Assembly (NCBI GenBank): GCA_963749905.1
Contig: CAVVOF010000004.1
Span: 434,001 to 498,000, forward strand
Reading direction: 5' to 3'
Length of the DNA stretch: 64,000 bases
DNA from: UBA10649 sp963749905
Lineage (GTDB): Bacteria > Actinomycetota > Actinomycetes > S36-B12
Shown here: one piece after another, positions 25,635 through 33,597 of the stretch
Position numbering within the stretch: the stretch's first letter is position 1
Layout: every line of letters starts with the position of its first letter
Notes under the pieces: generated by a model
What the model was told of the DNA's origin: nothing
The model's input: only the letters and a program-made list of their open reading frames with translations
Database searches by the model: none
Translations under genes and position numbers: made by a program

Positions 25635-27329
25635 CTACCAGTCGGTCCAGACGGGTTCGTCGGTCTCCACGACCGCCCCATCGGAGCGGAAGACCCAGTA
25701 CCGGTCGAAGCCCCGGGTGAACCACCGGTCATGCGTGACCGCCACCACCGTGCCCTCGAACCGGTTCAGGCCCTCCTCCAGCGCCTCGGCGCTGGCCAGG
25801 TCCAGGTTGTCGGTCGGCTCGTCGAGGAGCAGCATCGTCGCGCCGCTGAGCTCGAGCAGCAGGATCTGGAACCTGGCCTGCTGGCCCCCGGAGAGCGTGT
25901 CGTACGTCTGCTCCGCCGCCTCCGCGAGCTCGTACCGGTCCAGCACGCGGGAGGCCTGCTCGCGCGGCAGGCCGTTTCGCCACTCGTCGCCTCGGTGCAG
26001 AATCGTCAGCAGCGTGCGTCCGGCGAGGTCGGGACGCACGTGCGTCTGCGCGAACCAGCCCGGTCGCACCCGCGCCCCCAGCCGGGCCACTCCCTCATGC
26101 CGCACCGGCAGGATCTCGACGTCCCCCACCGGGCGGTGCTCCACATCGGGATCGCTGCCACCGAGGGCCAGCAGCCGCAGCAGGTGCGACTTGCCCGAGC
26201 CGTTGGCTCCCAGCACGGCAACTCGTTCGCCGAACCAGATCTCGCCGTCGAACGGCCTCGTCAGCCCCGTCAGCTCGAGCTGCTCGCAGACGACCGCGCG
26301 CTTGGCCGTACGCCCGCCGGTCAGGCGCATCCGGACGCTCTGCTCGCGCGGCACGGCGATCGGCGGCCCCGCCTCCTCGAACTTGCGCAGGCGGGTCTGC
26401 GCCGCCTGGTAGCGAGACGACATGCCGTCGTTGTACGCCGCCTTGATCTTCAGCGACTGCACCAGCTCCCGGAGCTTGGCGTGCTCCTCGTCCCACCTGC
26501 GGCGCAGCTCCTCCAGGCGCGAGAACCGATCCGCTCGCGCGTCATGGAAGGACGCGAAGCCGCCGCCGTGCACCCAGATGCTGTTGCCCACCGCCCCGAG
26601 TTCGACGGCGATCACGTGGCTGGCGCACTGGTTCAGCAGCTCGCGGTCGTGGCTGATGAGCAGGACGGTCTTGGGCGACTCCCGCAGCTGCTGTTCCAGC
26701 CAGGTCTTGCCGGGCACGTCGAGGTAGTTGTCGGGCTCGTCCAGCAGGAGGATGTCCGAGGGCCCGCGCAGTAGCAGCTCGAGCACCAGGCGCTTCTGCT
26801 CGCCACCCGACAGCGTCGCCACCGGACGCCAGCGCACCCGCTCATATGGCTGCCCCAGAGACGCGGTCGTCACGACGTCGAAGAGCACCTCCGCGTCGTA
26901 GCCGCCGGCATCCGCATAGTCCGCGATGGCCTGCGCGTACTGCATCTGAGTGGGCTCGTCATCCGTCTCCATGAGCGCCAGTTCCGCGTCGTCCAGCCGC
27001 TTCGCCGCGCGCTGGAGCGTCATGGCGCTCACTCCGAGCAGCAGGTCCCGCACGGTCCCCTCGCTCATCTGGCCGATGAACTGCCGCATCACGGAGACGC
27101 TTCCCGAACACACGATCGACCCCTCGTGCGGCTTGGGCTCGTCCGCGGAGGACGCAACACCGGGCGCGCCGATAGCCGCGATCATCCGCAGCAGGGTCGT
27201 CTTGCCCGAGCCGTTGGCTCCGACCAGCGCGGCCGTCGCCCCGTCGGGGACTCGGAACCCGACGTCGTCGAGGAGCACCCGGCCGTCCGGAAGGGCGTAG
27301 GTGACGTGCTGCACGTCGATGTGTGCCAT
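25635..27329 (-). CDS. ABC-F family ATP-binding protein
   Basis: 564 residues with two ATPase cassettes and no membrane segment. The first has Walker A GANGSGKTTLL (~residue 37), signature LSGGEQKRL and Walker B LLLDEPDNYLD. A charged coiled linker (EELRRRWDEEHAKLREL) follows. The second has GANGSGKSH, LSGGQQARF and LLLDEPTDNLD. ABC-F proteins act on ribosomes as translation factors or antibiotic-protection proteins; which type this is cannot be decided. The ATG at 27329 shares one base with the truA stop (TGATG). Confidence 0.93.
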   Translation of the reverse strand: MAHIDVQHVTYALPDGRVLLDDVGFRVPDGATAALVGANGSGKTTLLRMIAAIGAPGVASSADEPKPHEGSIVCSGSVSVMRQFIGQMSEGTVRDLLLGVSAMTLQRAAKRLDDAELALMETDDEPTQMQYAQAIADYADAGGYDAEVLFDVVTTASLGQPYERVRWRPVATLSGGEQKRLVLELLLRGPSDILLLDEPDNYLDVPGKTWLEQQLRESPKTVLLISHDRELLNQCASHVIAVELGAVGNSIWVHGGGFASFHDARADRFSRLEELRRRWDEEHAKLRELVQSLKIKAAYNDGMSSRYQAAQTRLRKFEEAGPPIAVPREQSVRMRLTGGRTAKRAVVCEQLELTGLTRPFDGEIWFGERVAVLGANGSGKSHLLRLLALGGSDPDVEHRPVGDVEILPVRHEGVARLGARVRPGWFAQTHVRPDLAGRTLLTILHRGDEWRNGLPREQASRVLDRYELAEAAEQTYDTLSGGQQARFQILLLELSGATMLLLDEPTDNLDLASAEALEEGLNRFEGTVVAVTHDRWFTRGFDRYWVFRSDGAVVETDEPVWTDW

Positions 27330-28189
27330 CAGGAGTCCAGGGTGCGAACGCTGCGGGTCTCGCGCTGGCGGCCGAGCAACGCATCGTCCGACGGATAGCC
27401 CACCGCCTCCAGGACGAGCGGGAAGGCGGGCATGGTCGTGACGGCCGAGTCCTTGCGGCCGGAGCGCAGCACCTCGCCGGGCCATGTGACCGGGCGCCGC
27501 CCGTCGCCGACCGGCAGCAGCACGCCCACGAGGGACCGCACCATCGAGTGGCAGAACGCGTCAGCCTGCACCGTCATGACGGCCAGCCCCGCGCCGTCGC
27601 GCTGCCAGTCGAGCCGCTGCAGCCCGCGGACGGTCGTGGCGAATTCCCGCGCCCTGCAGAACGGCGCGAAGTCGTGCTCCCCCAGCAGTGGTTCCGCGGC
27701 CGCGTTCATCGCGTCGATGTCCAGCGGGCGCGACCACGGCAGCACAAGGTGCCGCTCCAACGGGTCCGGGCCGAGCCCGTCGTCGCTGACGCGGTACGAG
27801 TAGCGACGCCAGATCGCCGCGAACCGGGCGTCGAAGCCCTCGGGGGCCCGATCGACCTCGAGCACCCGGACGTCGTCGGGAAGGGCGCGGTTGATCCGCC
27901 GTGCATCGACGTCCGCCGGCCAGTCCGCGACGTCGACGTGGGCGACCTGACCGCGAGCGTGGACGCCGGCATCCGTTCGGCCCGCGCACTGGACCTCGAC
28001 CACACCTCCGAACAGGTGCCCCAGCACCCGTTGCAGCTCGCCCTGGACCGTGCGCAGGCCCGGCGGGTTCGGCTGGTAGGCCCAGCCAGCGAACTCCCGG
28101 CCGTCGTAGGCGAGCCGCAGGCGCAGACGGATCAGCCCGTCACCCGGGACTCCGGGGACGGGCTGATCGGTGTTCGGGGAGTCGGTCAG
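27329..28189 (-). CDS. truA: tRNA pseudouridine(38-40) synthase, probable CTG start
   Basis: Makes pseudouridine at positions 38-40 of the tRNA anticodon arm. The catalytic Asp is in GRTDAGVHA, and FDARFAAIWRRYSYRV and FCRAREF-type segments are present. The homology begins upstream of any ATG, GTG or TTG: LRLAYDGREFAGWAYQP lies in frame before the first GTG at 28027. Reading upstream, the only plausible start is CTG at 28189, overlapping the rplQ TGA (CTGA) and giving L/M-TDSPNTDQP, about 286 residues, a normal TruA length. A base error in an ATG is the alternative. Confidence 0.9.
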   Translation of the reverse strand: MTDSPNTDQPVPGVPGDGLIRLRLRLAYDGREFAGWAYQPNPPGLRTVQGELQRVLGHLFGGVVEVQCAGRTDAGVHARGQVAHVDVADWPADVDARRINRALPDDVRVLEVDRAPEGFDARFAAIWRRYSYRVSDDGLGPDPLERHLVLPWSRPLDIDAMNAAAEPLLGEHDFAPFCRAREFATTVRGLQRLDWQRDGAGLAVMTVQADAFCHSMVRSLVGVLLPVGDGRRPVTWPGEVLRSGRKDSAVTTMPAFPLVLEAVGYPSDDALLGRQRETRSVRTLDS

Positions 28190-28779
28190 GACTCGTCCTT
28201 CTTCTCGTCGGCCTCGGCGTCGGCCTCGGCGTCGGCTCGGTCTCGGTGTCAGCCGACTCCTCAGCCACGACGGTCTCCTCGACCTCAGTGGCCTCGGCCT
28301 CGACCGGCGCCGTCTCCTCGACGACCTCCTCCACGACGGCAGCAGGGGCGGCCTGTCTCGGCTGCCTTCTCCTTCGCCGCGCGCTTCGTCGCACCCGTCG
28401 CCTCGGCAACGACCTGCTCGGCCATCGGCTCGACCAGCTCGATCACGGCCATCGGCGCGTTGTCACCCTTGCGGGGACCGATCTTCGTGATCCGCGTGTA
28501 GCCGCCCGGCCGGGTGGCGTACTGCGGGCCGATCTCAGTGAACAGCACGTGCACGACCGACTTGTCCTTGACCACCGTCATGACGCGACGACGGGCGTGC
28601 AGGTCGCCGCGCTTCGCGAAGGTGATCAGGCGCTCCGCCAGCGGACGCAGGCGCTTGGCCTTCGCCTCGGTGGTGGTGATCCGCCCGTGCTCGAACAGCG
28701 CGGTGGCCAGGTTGGCCAGCATGAGCCGCTCGTGTGCCGGACCACCGCCGAGACGGGGACCCTTGGTTGGCGTAGGCAT
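28186..28779 (-). CDS. rplQ: Ribosomal protein L17 with acidic tail (two frameshifts in the tail)
   Basis: The L17 core of about 130 residues is intact (MPTPTKGPRLGGGPAHERLM, through AERLITFAKRGDLHARRR to IGPRKGDNAPMAVIELV). The tail is broken twice. At ~28351 one extra base converts an Ala/Glu-rich tail (APAAVVEEVVEETAPVEAE) into a basic reading that stops at 28285. At ~28235 one missing base is needed to reach DAEADAEADEKKDES and the TGA at 28188-28186. The corrected tail is strongly acidic, as in other actinobacterial L17 proteins. Without correction the protein is 164 residues. Confidence 0.9.
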
Positions 28780-28814
28780 TGGTTCTCCTCAGTGCTTTCG
28801 TGTGAGCGCAGCCG

Positions 28815-29831
28815 CTAGAGCTGCTCGTCCTCGGCGTACGCCAGGTCGTCGTCATCGTCGGTGAAGTAGACGGCTGCGCCGGGGTCGAACCCGGGCGGGC
28901 TGTCCTTGAGGGCCAGGCCGAGGCCGGCCAGCTTGACCTTGACCTCGTCGATCGACTTCGCACCGAAGTTGCGGATGTCGAGGAGGTCGGCCTCGCTGCG
29001 GGTGATGAGCTCGCCCACGGTGTGGATGCCCTCACGCTTGAGGCAGTTGTAGGACCGGACCGTGAGGTCGAGCTGCTCGACCGGGGTCGACAGCTGCTCG
29101 GCCACGAAGGCGTCCGTCGGCGACGGGCCGATGTCGATGCCCTCGGCGTCGACATTGAGCTCGCGCGCGAGTCCGAAGAGCTCGACGAGGGTCTTGCCGG
29201 CCGATGCGACAGCATCGCGCGGACGCATCGACTGCTTGGTCTCGACGTCGAGGATGAGCTTGTCGAAGTCGGTGCGCTGCTCGACGCGAGTGGCCTCGAC
29301 CTTGTAGGTCACCTTCAGCACCGGGCTGTAGATCGAGTCGACCGGGATCCGGCCGATCTCCTGGCCAGCCTGCTTGTTGAGCACGGCGGAGACGTAGCCG
29401 CGACCGCGCTCGACGACGAGCTCGATCTCGAGCTTGCCCTTGCCGTTCAGCGTGGCGATGTGGAGGCCGGGGTTGTGCACCTCGACGCCTGCCGGCGGCT
29501 GGATGTCAGCTGCGGTGACGGTGCCGGGACCCTGCTTGCGCAGGTACATGACCACGGGCTCGTCATGCTCGGACGAGATCACCAGCTGCTTGATGTTGAG
29601 GATGAGCTCGGTGACGTCCTCCTTCACCCCGGGAACGGTGGTGAACTCGTGGAGCACGCCCTCGATGCGGATGCTGGTGACCGCCGCGCCCGGGATGGAC
29701 GACAGCAGCGTGCGCCGCAGGGAGTTGCCGAGGGTGTAGCCGAAACCGGGCTCGAGGGGCTCGAGGACGAAGCGCGAGCGGAACTCGTTGATCGGCTCCT
29801 CGATGAGCACGGGGCGCTGGCTGATAAGCAC
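28815..29831 (-). CDS. rpoA: RNA polymerase alpha subunit
   Basis: 338 residues. The N-terminal assembly domain is marked by FVLEPLEPGFGYTLGNSLRR and the C-terminal DNA- and activator-binding domain by ELDLTVRSYNCLKREGIHTV and LLDIRNFGAKSIDEVKVKL. GTG start at 29831. Lies between rpsD and rplQ in the usual infA-rpmJ-rpsM-rpsK-rpsD-rpoA-rplQ order. The paired palindrome at 32104-32191 is upstream of this operon. Confidence 0.98.
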   Translation of the reverse strand: MLISQRPVLIEEPINEFRSRFVLEPLEPGFGYTLGNSLRRTLLSSIPGAAVTSIRIEGVLHEFTTVPGVKEDVTELILNIKQLVISSEHDEPVVMYLRKQGPGTVTAADIQPPAGVEVHNPGLHIATLNGKGKLEIELVVERGRGYVSAVLNKQAGQEIGRIPVDSIYSPVLKVTYKVEATRVEQRTDFDKLILDVETKQSMRPRDAVASAGKTLVELFGLARELNVDAEGIDIGPSPTDAFVAEQLSTPVEQLDLTVRSYNCLKREGIHTVGELITRSEADLLDIRNFGAKSIDEVKVKLAGLGLALKDSPPGFDPGAAVYFTDDDDDLAYAEDEQL

Positions 29832-29885
29832 GTTATGACTTCCTTCCCGCGACGACCGCTATTTGACGTCGCGAACCTGGACGGA

Positions 29886-30512
29886 CTACTTGGAGTAGAG
29901 CTCGACGATCAGTTGCTCGTTGACCTGCGTGTCGATGACCGCACGGGCCGGCAGCGAGTGCACGAGGATCCGCATCTGGGACGGGATGACCTCGAGCCAT
30001 GCCGGCACCGAACGCTCGCCGATCTCGGCGTGCGCGACGACGAACGGCGTGAGCTCACGTGAGCCGGGACGCACCTCGACGATGTCGTTGGGCGAGACGC
30101 GGAACGACGGGATGTTCACCTTGTGGCCGTTGACCATGAAGTGACCGTGGGTCACCAGCTGACGGGCCATGTCACGGGACTTCGCGAAGCCCGCACGGAA
30201 CACCACGTTGTCGAGACGGGTCTCGAGGATCTGCAGCAGGTTCTCGCCGGTCTTGCCGGACTGCCGCTGCGCTTCCTTGTAGTAGTTGGAGAACTGCTTC
30301 TCCAGCACCCCGTACATCCGGGTCGCCTTCTGCTTCTCACGAAGCTGCAGCAGGTACTCGCTGTCCTTCGACCGACCGCGGCCGTGCTGGCCGGGCGGGT
30401 AGGGGCGCTTCTCGAACGGGCACTTCGGCGACTCGCACTTCGCACCCTTGAGGAACAGCTTCATCTTCTCGCGGCGGCACCGCTTGCAATCGGCGTCTGT
30501 ATAACGCGCCAT
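29886..30512 (-). CDS. rpsD: Ribosomal protein S4, zinc-binding form
   Basis: 208 residues. The N-terminus carries four cysteines, C9 and C12 (CKRC) and C26 and C31, the zinc-ribbon form of S4. Many actinobacteria, including mycobacteria, have a cysteine-free S4. The rest is typical: FEKRPYPPGQHGRGR and the S4 RNA-binding fold around RLDNVVFRAGFAKSRDMARQ. S4 starts 30S assembly on 16S rRNA. Confidence 0.97.
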   Translation of the reverse strand: MARYTDADCKRCRREKMKLFLKGAKCESPKCPFEKRPYPPGQHGRGRSKDSEYLLQLREKQKATRMYGVLEKQFSNYYKEAQRQSGKTGENLLQILETRLDNVVFRAGFAKSRDMARQLVTHGHFMVNGHKVNIPSFRVSPNDIVEVRPGSRELTPFVVAHAEIGERSVPAWLEVIPSQMRILVHSLPARAVIDTQVNEQLIVELYSK

Positions 30513-30544
30513 GGTTCGTTATCTCCTAGATTCTGATCGCGCGG

Positions 30545-30952
30545 TCAGACGCGGCGACGCTTGGGCGGACGGGTTCCGTTGTGCGGTGCGGGGGTGACGT
30601 CGGCGATGGAGCCGACCTCGAGGCCCGTGGCCTGCAGCGAACGGATGGCGGTCTCACGGCCGGAGCCCGGACCCTTGACGAACACGTCGACCTTGCGCAT
30701 GCCGTGCTCCATCGCGCGACGCGCGGCAGCCTCGGCGGCGAGCTGCGCGGCGAACGGGGTGGACTTGCGGCTTCCCTTGAAGCCGACCTGCCCAGCACTC
30801 GCCCAGGCGATCACTGCACCCGTGGGATCGGTGATCGAGACGATGGTGTTGTTGAACGTGCTCTTGATGTGAGCGTGGCCGTGGGCCACGTTCTTCTTCT
30901 CCTTGCGGCGCAGCTTCTTCGCGCCGGGCTTGTTGCCACTCTTGGGGGCCAT
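30545..30952 (-). CDS. rpsK: Ribosomal protein S11
   Basis: 135 residues, with a basic N-terminus (KKLRRKEKKNVAHGHAHI) and core SITDPTGAVIAWASAG and VKGPGSGRETAIRSLQ. It ends with the conserved RPPKRRRV. Platform protein of the 30S subunit near the mRNA exit. Follows rpsM by 29 bases. Confidence 0.98.
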   Translation of the reverse strand: MAPKSGNKPGAKKLRRKEKKNVAHGHAHIKSTFNNTIVSITDPTGAVIAWASAGQVGFKGSRKSTPFAAQLAAEAAARRAMEHGMRKVDVFVKGPGSGRETAIRSLQATGLEVGSIADVTPAPHNGTRPPKRRRV

Positions 30953-30981
30953 GTGTCAGTTCTCCAAAGTCTCGCGGCGGC

Positions 30982-31359
30982 TTACTTGCCGGCCTTCTTC
31001 TTGCCAGCGACGGTCTTCCGCGGGCCCTTGCGGGTGCGGGCATTGGTGTGAGTGCGCTGGCCACGGACCGGCAGGCCCTTGCGATGACGCAGGCCCTGGT
31101 AGCAGCCGATCTCGACCTTGCGACGAATGTCGGCGGCCACCTCGCGGCGGAGGTCACCCTCCACCTTCAGGTTCTCGTCGATCCAGTCACGCAGAGCGAG
31201 GGTCTGCTCCTCGGTCAGGTCCTTGGCGCGCAGATCGGGGCTGACGCCCGTGGCCTCGAGGGCCTTCGCCGCCTGGGAGCGACCGACTCCATAGATGTAG
31301 GTAAGCGCCACCGCCATGCGCTTGTCGCGCGGGAGGTCGACGCCAACGATTCGTGCCAT
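30982..31359 (-). CDS. rpsM: Ribosomal protein S13
   Basis: 125 residues from the ATG at 31359 (MARIVGVDLPRDKRMAVALT). It contains YIYGVGRSQAAKAL (helix-turn region) and GLRHRKGLPVRGQRTHTNAR near the C-terminus, with a basic tail contacting P-site tRNA. Head protein of the 30S subunit. Confidence 0.98.
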   Translation of the reverse strand: MARIVGVDLPRDKRMAVALTYIYGVGRSQAAKALEATGVSPDLRAKDLTEEQTLALRDWIDENLKVEGDLRREVAADIRRKVEIGCYQGLRHRKGLPVRGQRTHTNARTRKGPRKTVAGKKKAGK

Positions 31360-31546
31360 GAGGCGTTCTCTCTTCTTGTCGTGCACGAGGTTTCGGTTGC
31401 GGAGCCAACCCTGCCCGCCAAGGCAGGTCCCCGGCCTCGTGTCCGGGGGTGTCGTCCCGCGGTTGCGCACGCGCAGCTGCGGGGGTCGGGCTCTGCTTGA
31501 TTCGGACGCCGGGTTGTCTCCCCTGCGGCCGCGACAGGTGCTGGGG

Positions 31547-31660
31547 TCAGCCCTGACGCTGCTTGTGGCGCGGGTTCTCGCAGATCACCATGACCCGGCC
31601 GTGGCGACGGATGACCTTGCACTTGTCGCAAATCGGCTTGACGCTCGGCTGGACCTTCAT
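31547..31660 (-). CDS. rpmJ: Ribosomal protein L36, zinc-binding form
   Basis: A 37-residue gene: MKVQPSVKPICDKCKVIRR onward, with zinc ligands C11, C14, C27 and H32, ending HKQRQG and a TGA at 31549-31547. It fills the space between infA and rpsM, where rpmJ is always found. Confidence 0.95.
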   Translation of the reverse strand: MKVQPSVKPICDKCKVIRRHGRVMVICENPRHKQRQG

Positions 31661-31697
31661 GGTGAGTTGCTTCCCGTTCTTTGTCGGTTCTGGCGAA

Positions 31698-31919
31698 TTA
31701 CTTGTAGCGGTAGACGATCCGGCCGCGAGTCAGGTCGTAGGGCGAGAGCTCCACGACGACCCGGTCGTCCGGAAGGATCCGGATGTAGTGCATCCGCATC
31801 TTCCCGCTGATGTGGGCGAGCACCTTGTGCCCGTTGTCGAGCTCCACGCGGAACATCGCGTTGGGCAGCGACTCGGTGATCGTGCCCTCGAGCTCGATCG
31901 CGCCGTCCTTCTTGCCCAT
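31698..31919 (-). CDS. infA: Translation initiation factor IF-1
   Basis: 73 residues, the standard size from the ATG at 31919 (MGKKDGAIELEGTITESLPN). OB-fold core: FRVELDNGHKVLAHISGKMR and RILPDDRVVVELSPYDLTRG. Binds the 30S A site. First gene of the operon ending with rpoA-rplQ. A TAGACT -10-like hexamer lies about 110 bp upstream at 32036-32031, with a weak TTTGTG 17 bases before it. Confidence 0.98.
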   Translation of the reverse strand: MGKKDGAIELEGTITESLPNAMFRVELDNGHKVLAHISGKMRMHYIRILPDDRVVVELSPYDLTRGRIVYRYK

Positions 31920-32103
31920 AACCTCTGCTCTCGAGTAGTGGAGCGGATCCACGCCCTCCGCCCATGCTGCTGCACCCGGAATCCGGGTCGAAGCAGGCAG
32001 GAGGCGGGGAAGCCTGAAACCGACCGTCGAAGTCTACGCATTGTGCGCCCGTGCACAAAATCCGGGGTCGTCCCGTTCCGCCGGGCCGCCCCGCCTGTGG
32101 CCT

Positions 32104-32191
32104 CGTTTCTCCCGTACTCCGGGACAACCGCGCGATCCGGGGGTGGTTTGTCCGTTTCATTCCGCAGTTGTCCCGTATTGCGGGACAAACG
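32104..32191. repeat. Paired palindromes, 60 bp apart (family B, site 1)
   Basis: Unit 1 (32104-32130) and unit 2 (about 32165-32191) each read as (C)GTTT-x-TCCCG-N5-CGGGACAA-x-CG, with starts 60 bp apart. The same pair with the same 60-bp spacing occurs at 59016-59104. Site 1 lies between map (stop at 32210) and infA. The rest of this 290-bp gap holds a small hairpin (32041-32058) and the -10-like TAGACT. Either hairpins at the end of map mRNA or a double operator. Confidence 0.85.
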
Positions 32192-32209
32192 AGAGGGGGT
32201 GGACGGGGA

Positions 32210-33022
32210 TCAGAGGCGGACGTCGGCCAGGGTGGTGAGCACCCACGGCCCGTCCTCGGTGACGGCGACGGTGTGCTCCCAGTGGCAGGCCACCGACCCG
32301 TCCATCGTCACCACGGTCCAGGCGTCGTCCAGCACCATCACCGCGGGGTTGCCCAGGGTGACCATTGGCTCGATGGCGAGGGCCATGCCGGGCCGCAGGA
32401 TGGGCCCGCGGCCGGGGCTGCCGTAGTTCAGGATGTGCGGCTCCATGTGCATCCGGGACCCGATGCCGTGACCGCCGTACTCCTCGACGATCCCGTACTC
32501 GTGGCCCGCCGACTGCTCCGCCTCGACGATCGCCGACTCGACCGCGTGGCTGATATCGGTCAGGTGGCCGCCGGCACGCGCCTGCGCGAGACCGGCCCAC
32601 AGCGCGGCTTCCGTGACCCGGCTCAGCTCGGCCACGTCGACTCCGACGTCGCCCACCAGCACGCTCACGGCCGCATCACCGTTCCAGCCGTCGACGATGG
32701 CACCGAAGTCCACCGACAACAGGTCGCCCTCTCGCAGCGTCCGGCTGCCGGGGATGCCGTGGACGACTTCCTCGTTGACCGACGCGCAGATGACTCCCGG
32801 GTACGGCACGGCGCCATGCGCCTTGTAGCCCAGAAACGACGACGTGGCTCGGTTGTCCGACAGCACGTCTCGCGCGATGAGGTCGAGTTCGGCGGTCGTG
32901 ACGCCCGACTGGGCGGCGTCGGTGATGGCCTGCAGGGCCGTGGCCACCACGAGGCCGGCCTGGCGCATCACAGCCAGCTGGTCCGGGGTCTTGATCTCGA
33001 TGCTGCTCTTGCGACGGAACAT
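32210..33022 (-). CDS. map: Methionine aminopeptidase type I
   Basis: 270 residues; removes the initiator Met. Metal-binding residues are visible in LSVDFGAIVDGWNGDAAVSV, in YGGHGIGSRMH (His) and in the Glu-containing GMALAIEPMV and HTVAVTEDGP segments. The short N-terminus before KTPDQLAVMRQAG is normal for a soluble type I enzyme. It starts 2 bases after adk and ends upstream of the paired palindromes. Confidence 0.96.
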   Translation of the reverse strand: MFRRKSSIEIKTPDQLAVMRQAGLVVATALQAITDAAQSGVTTAELDLIARDVLSDNRATSSFLGYKAHGAVPYPGVICASVNEEVVHGIPGSRTLREGDLLSVDFGAIVDGWNGDAAVSVLVGDVGVDVAELSRVTEAALWAGLAQARAGGHLTDISHAVESAIVEAEQSAGHEYGIVEEYGGHGIGSRMHMEPHILNYGSPGRGPILRPGMALAIEPMVTLGNPAVMVLDDAWTVVTMDGSVACHWEHTVAVTEDGPWVLTTLADVRL

Positions 33023-33024
33023 GG

Positions 33025-33597
33025 CTAGCCAGCGTCGACGGCGAGGGCAGCGCCGATACGGGCGGAAACCTCGTCGATGGAGCCGAGCCCGTCCACGCGC
33101 ACCAGCAGCCCCTGCTGCTCGTACATCGCCGTCAACGGCGCCGTCTGCTCGAAGTAGACCTCGAGCCGGCGACGGATCACGTCCTCCGTGTCGTCGCTGC
33201 GGCCCTGCTCCTGCGCCCGCTTGACCAGGCGCCCGACGACCTCGTCGATGTCGACCGTCAGCTCGAGCACCGCGTCCAGTGCTTGCGAGTCGCTGCGCAG
33301 CATCGCCCCGAGCTCCCCGACCTGCTCGACTGTGCGCGGGTAGCCGTCCAGCAGGAAACCGGGTCGGCAGTCCTCCCGGGAGAGCCGGTCGCGCACCATG
33401 GCGTTGGTGACGCCGTCCGGCACGTACTCACCGGCGTCCATGTACCGCTTGGCCTCGACGCCCAAGGGCGTGCCCTGCGAGACGTTCAGCCTGAAGATGT
33501 CGCCCGTGGAGATGTGCGGCACGCCCAGCACGCTCGCCAGGATCGCGGCCTGGGTGCCCTTGCCCGCGCCTGGCGGACCCATCAGGACGACACGCAT
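33025..33597 (-). CDS. adk: Adenylate kinase (short form)
   Basis: 190 residues; interconverts ATP + AMP and 2 ADP. P-loop GPPGAGKGTQA near residue 7, HISTGDIFRLNV (AMP binding), FLLDGYPRTVEQV, and RRLEVYFEQTAPL. The short-type LID without zinc cysteines fits the length. The ATG shares one base with the secY stop. Confidence 0.97.
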   Translation of the reverse strand: MRVVLMGPPGAGKGTQAAILASVLGVPHISTGDIFRLNVSQGTPLGVEAKRYMDAGEYVPDGVTNAMVRDRLSREDCRPGFLLDGYPRTVEQVGELGAMLRSDSQALDAVLELTVDIDEVVGRLVKRAQEQGRSDDTEDVIRRRLEVYFEQTAPLTAMYEQQGLLVRVDGLGSIDEVSARIGAALAVDAG

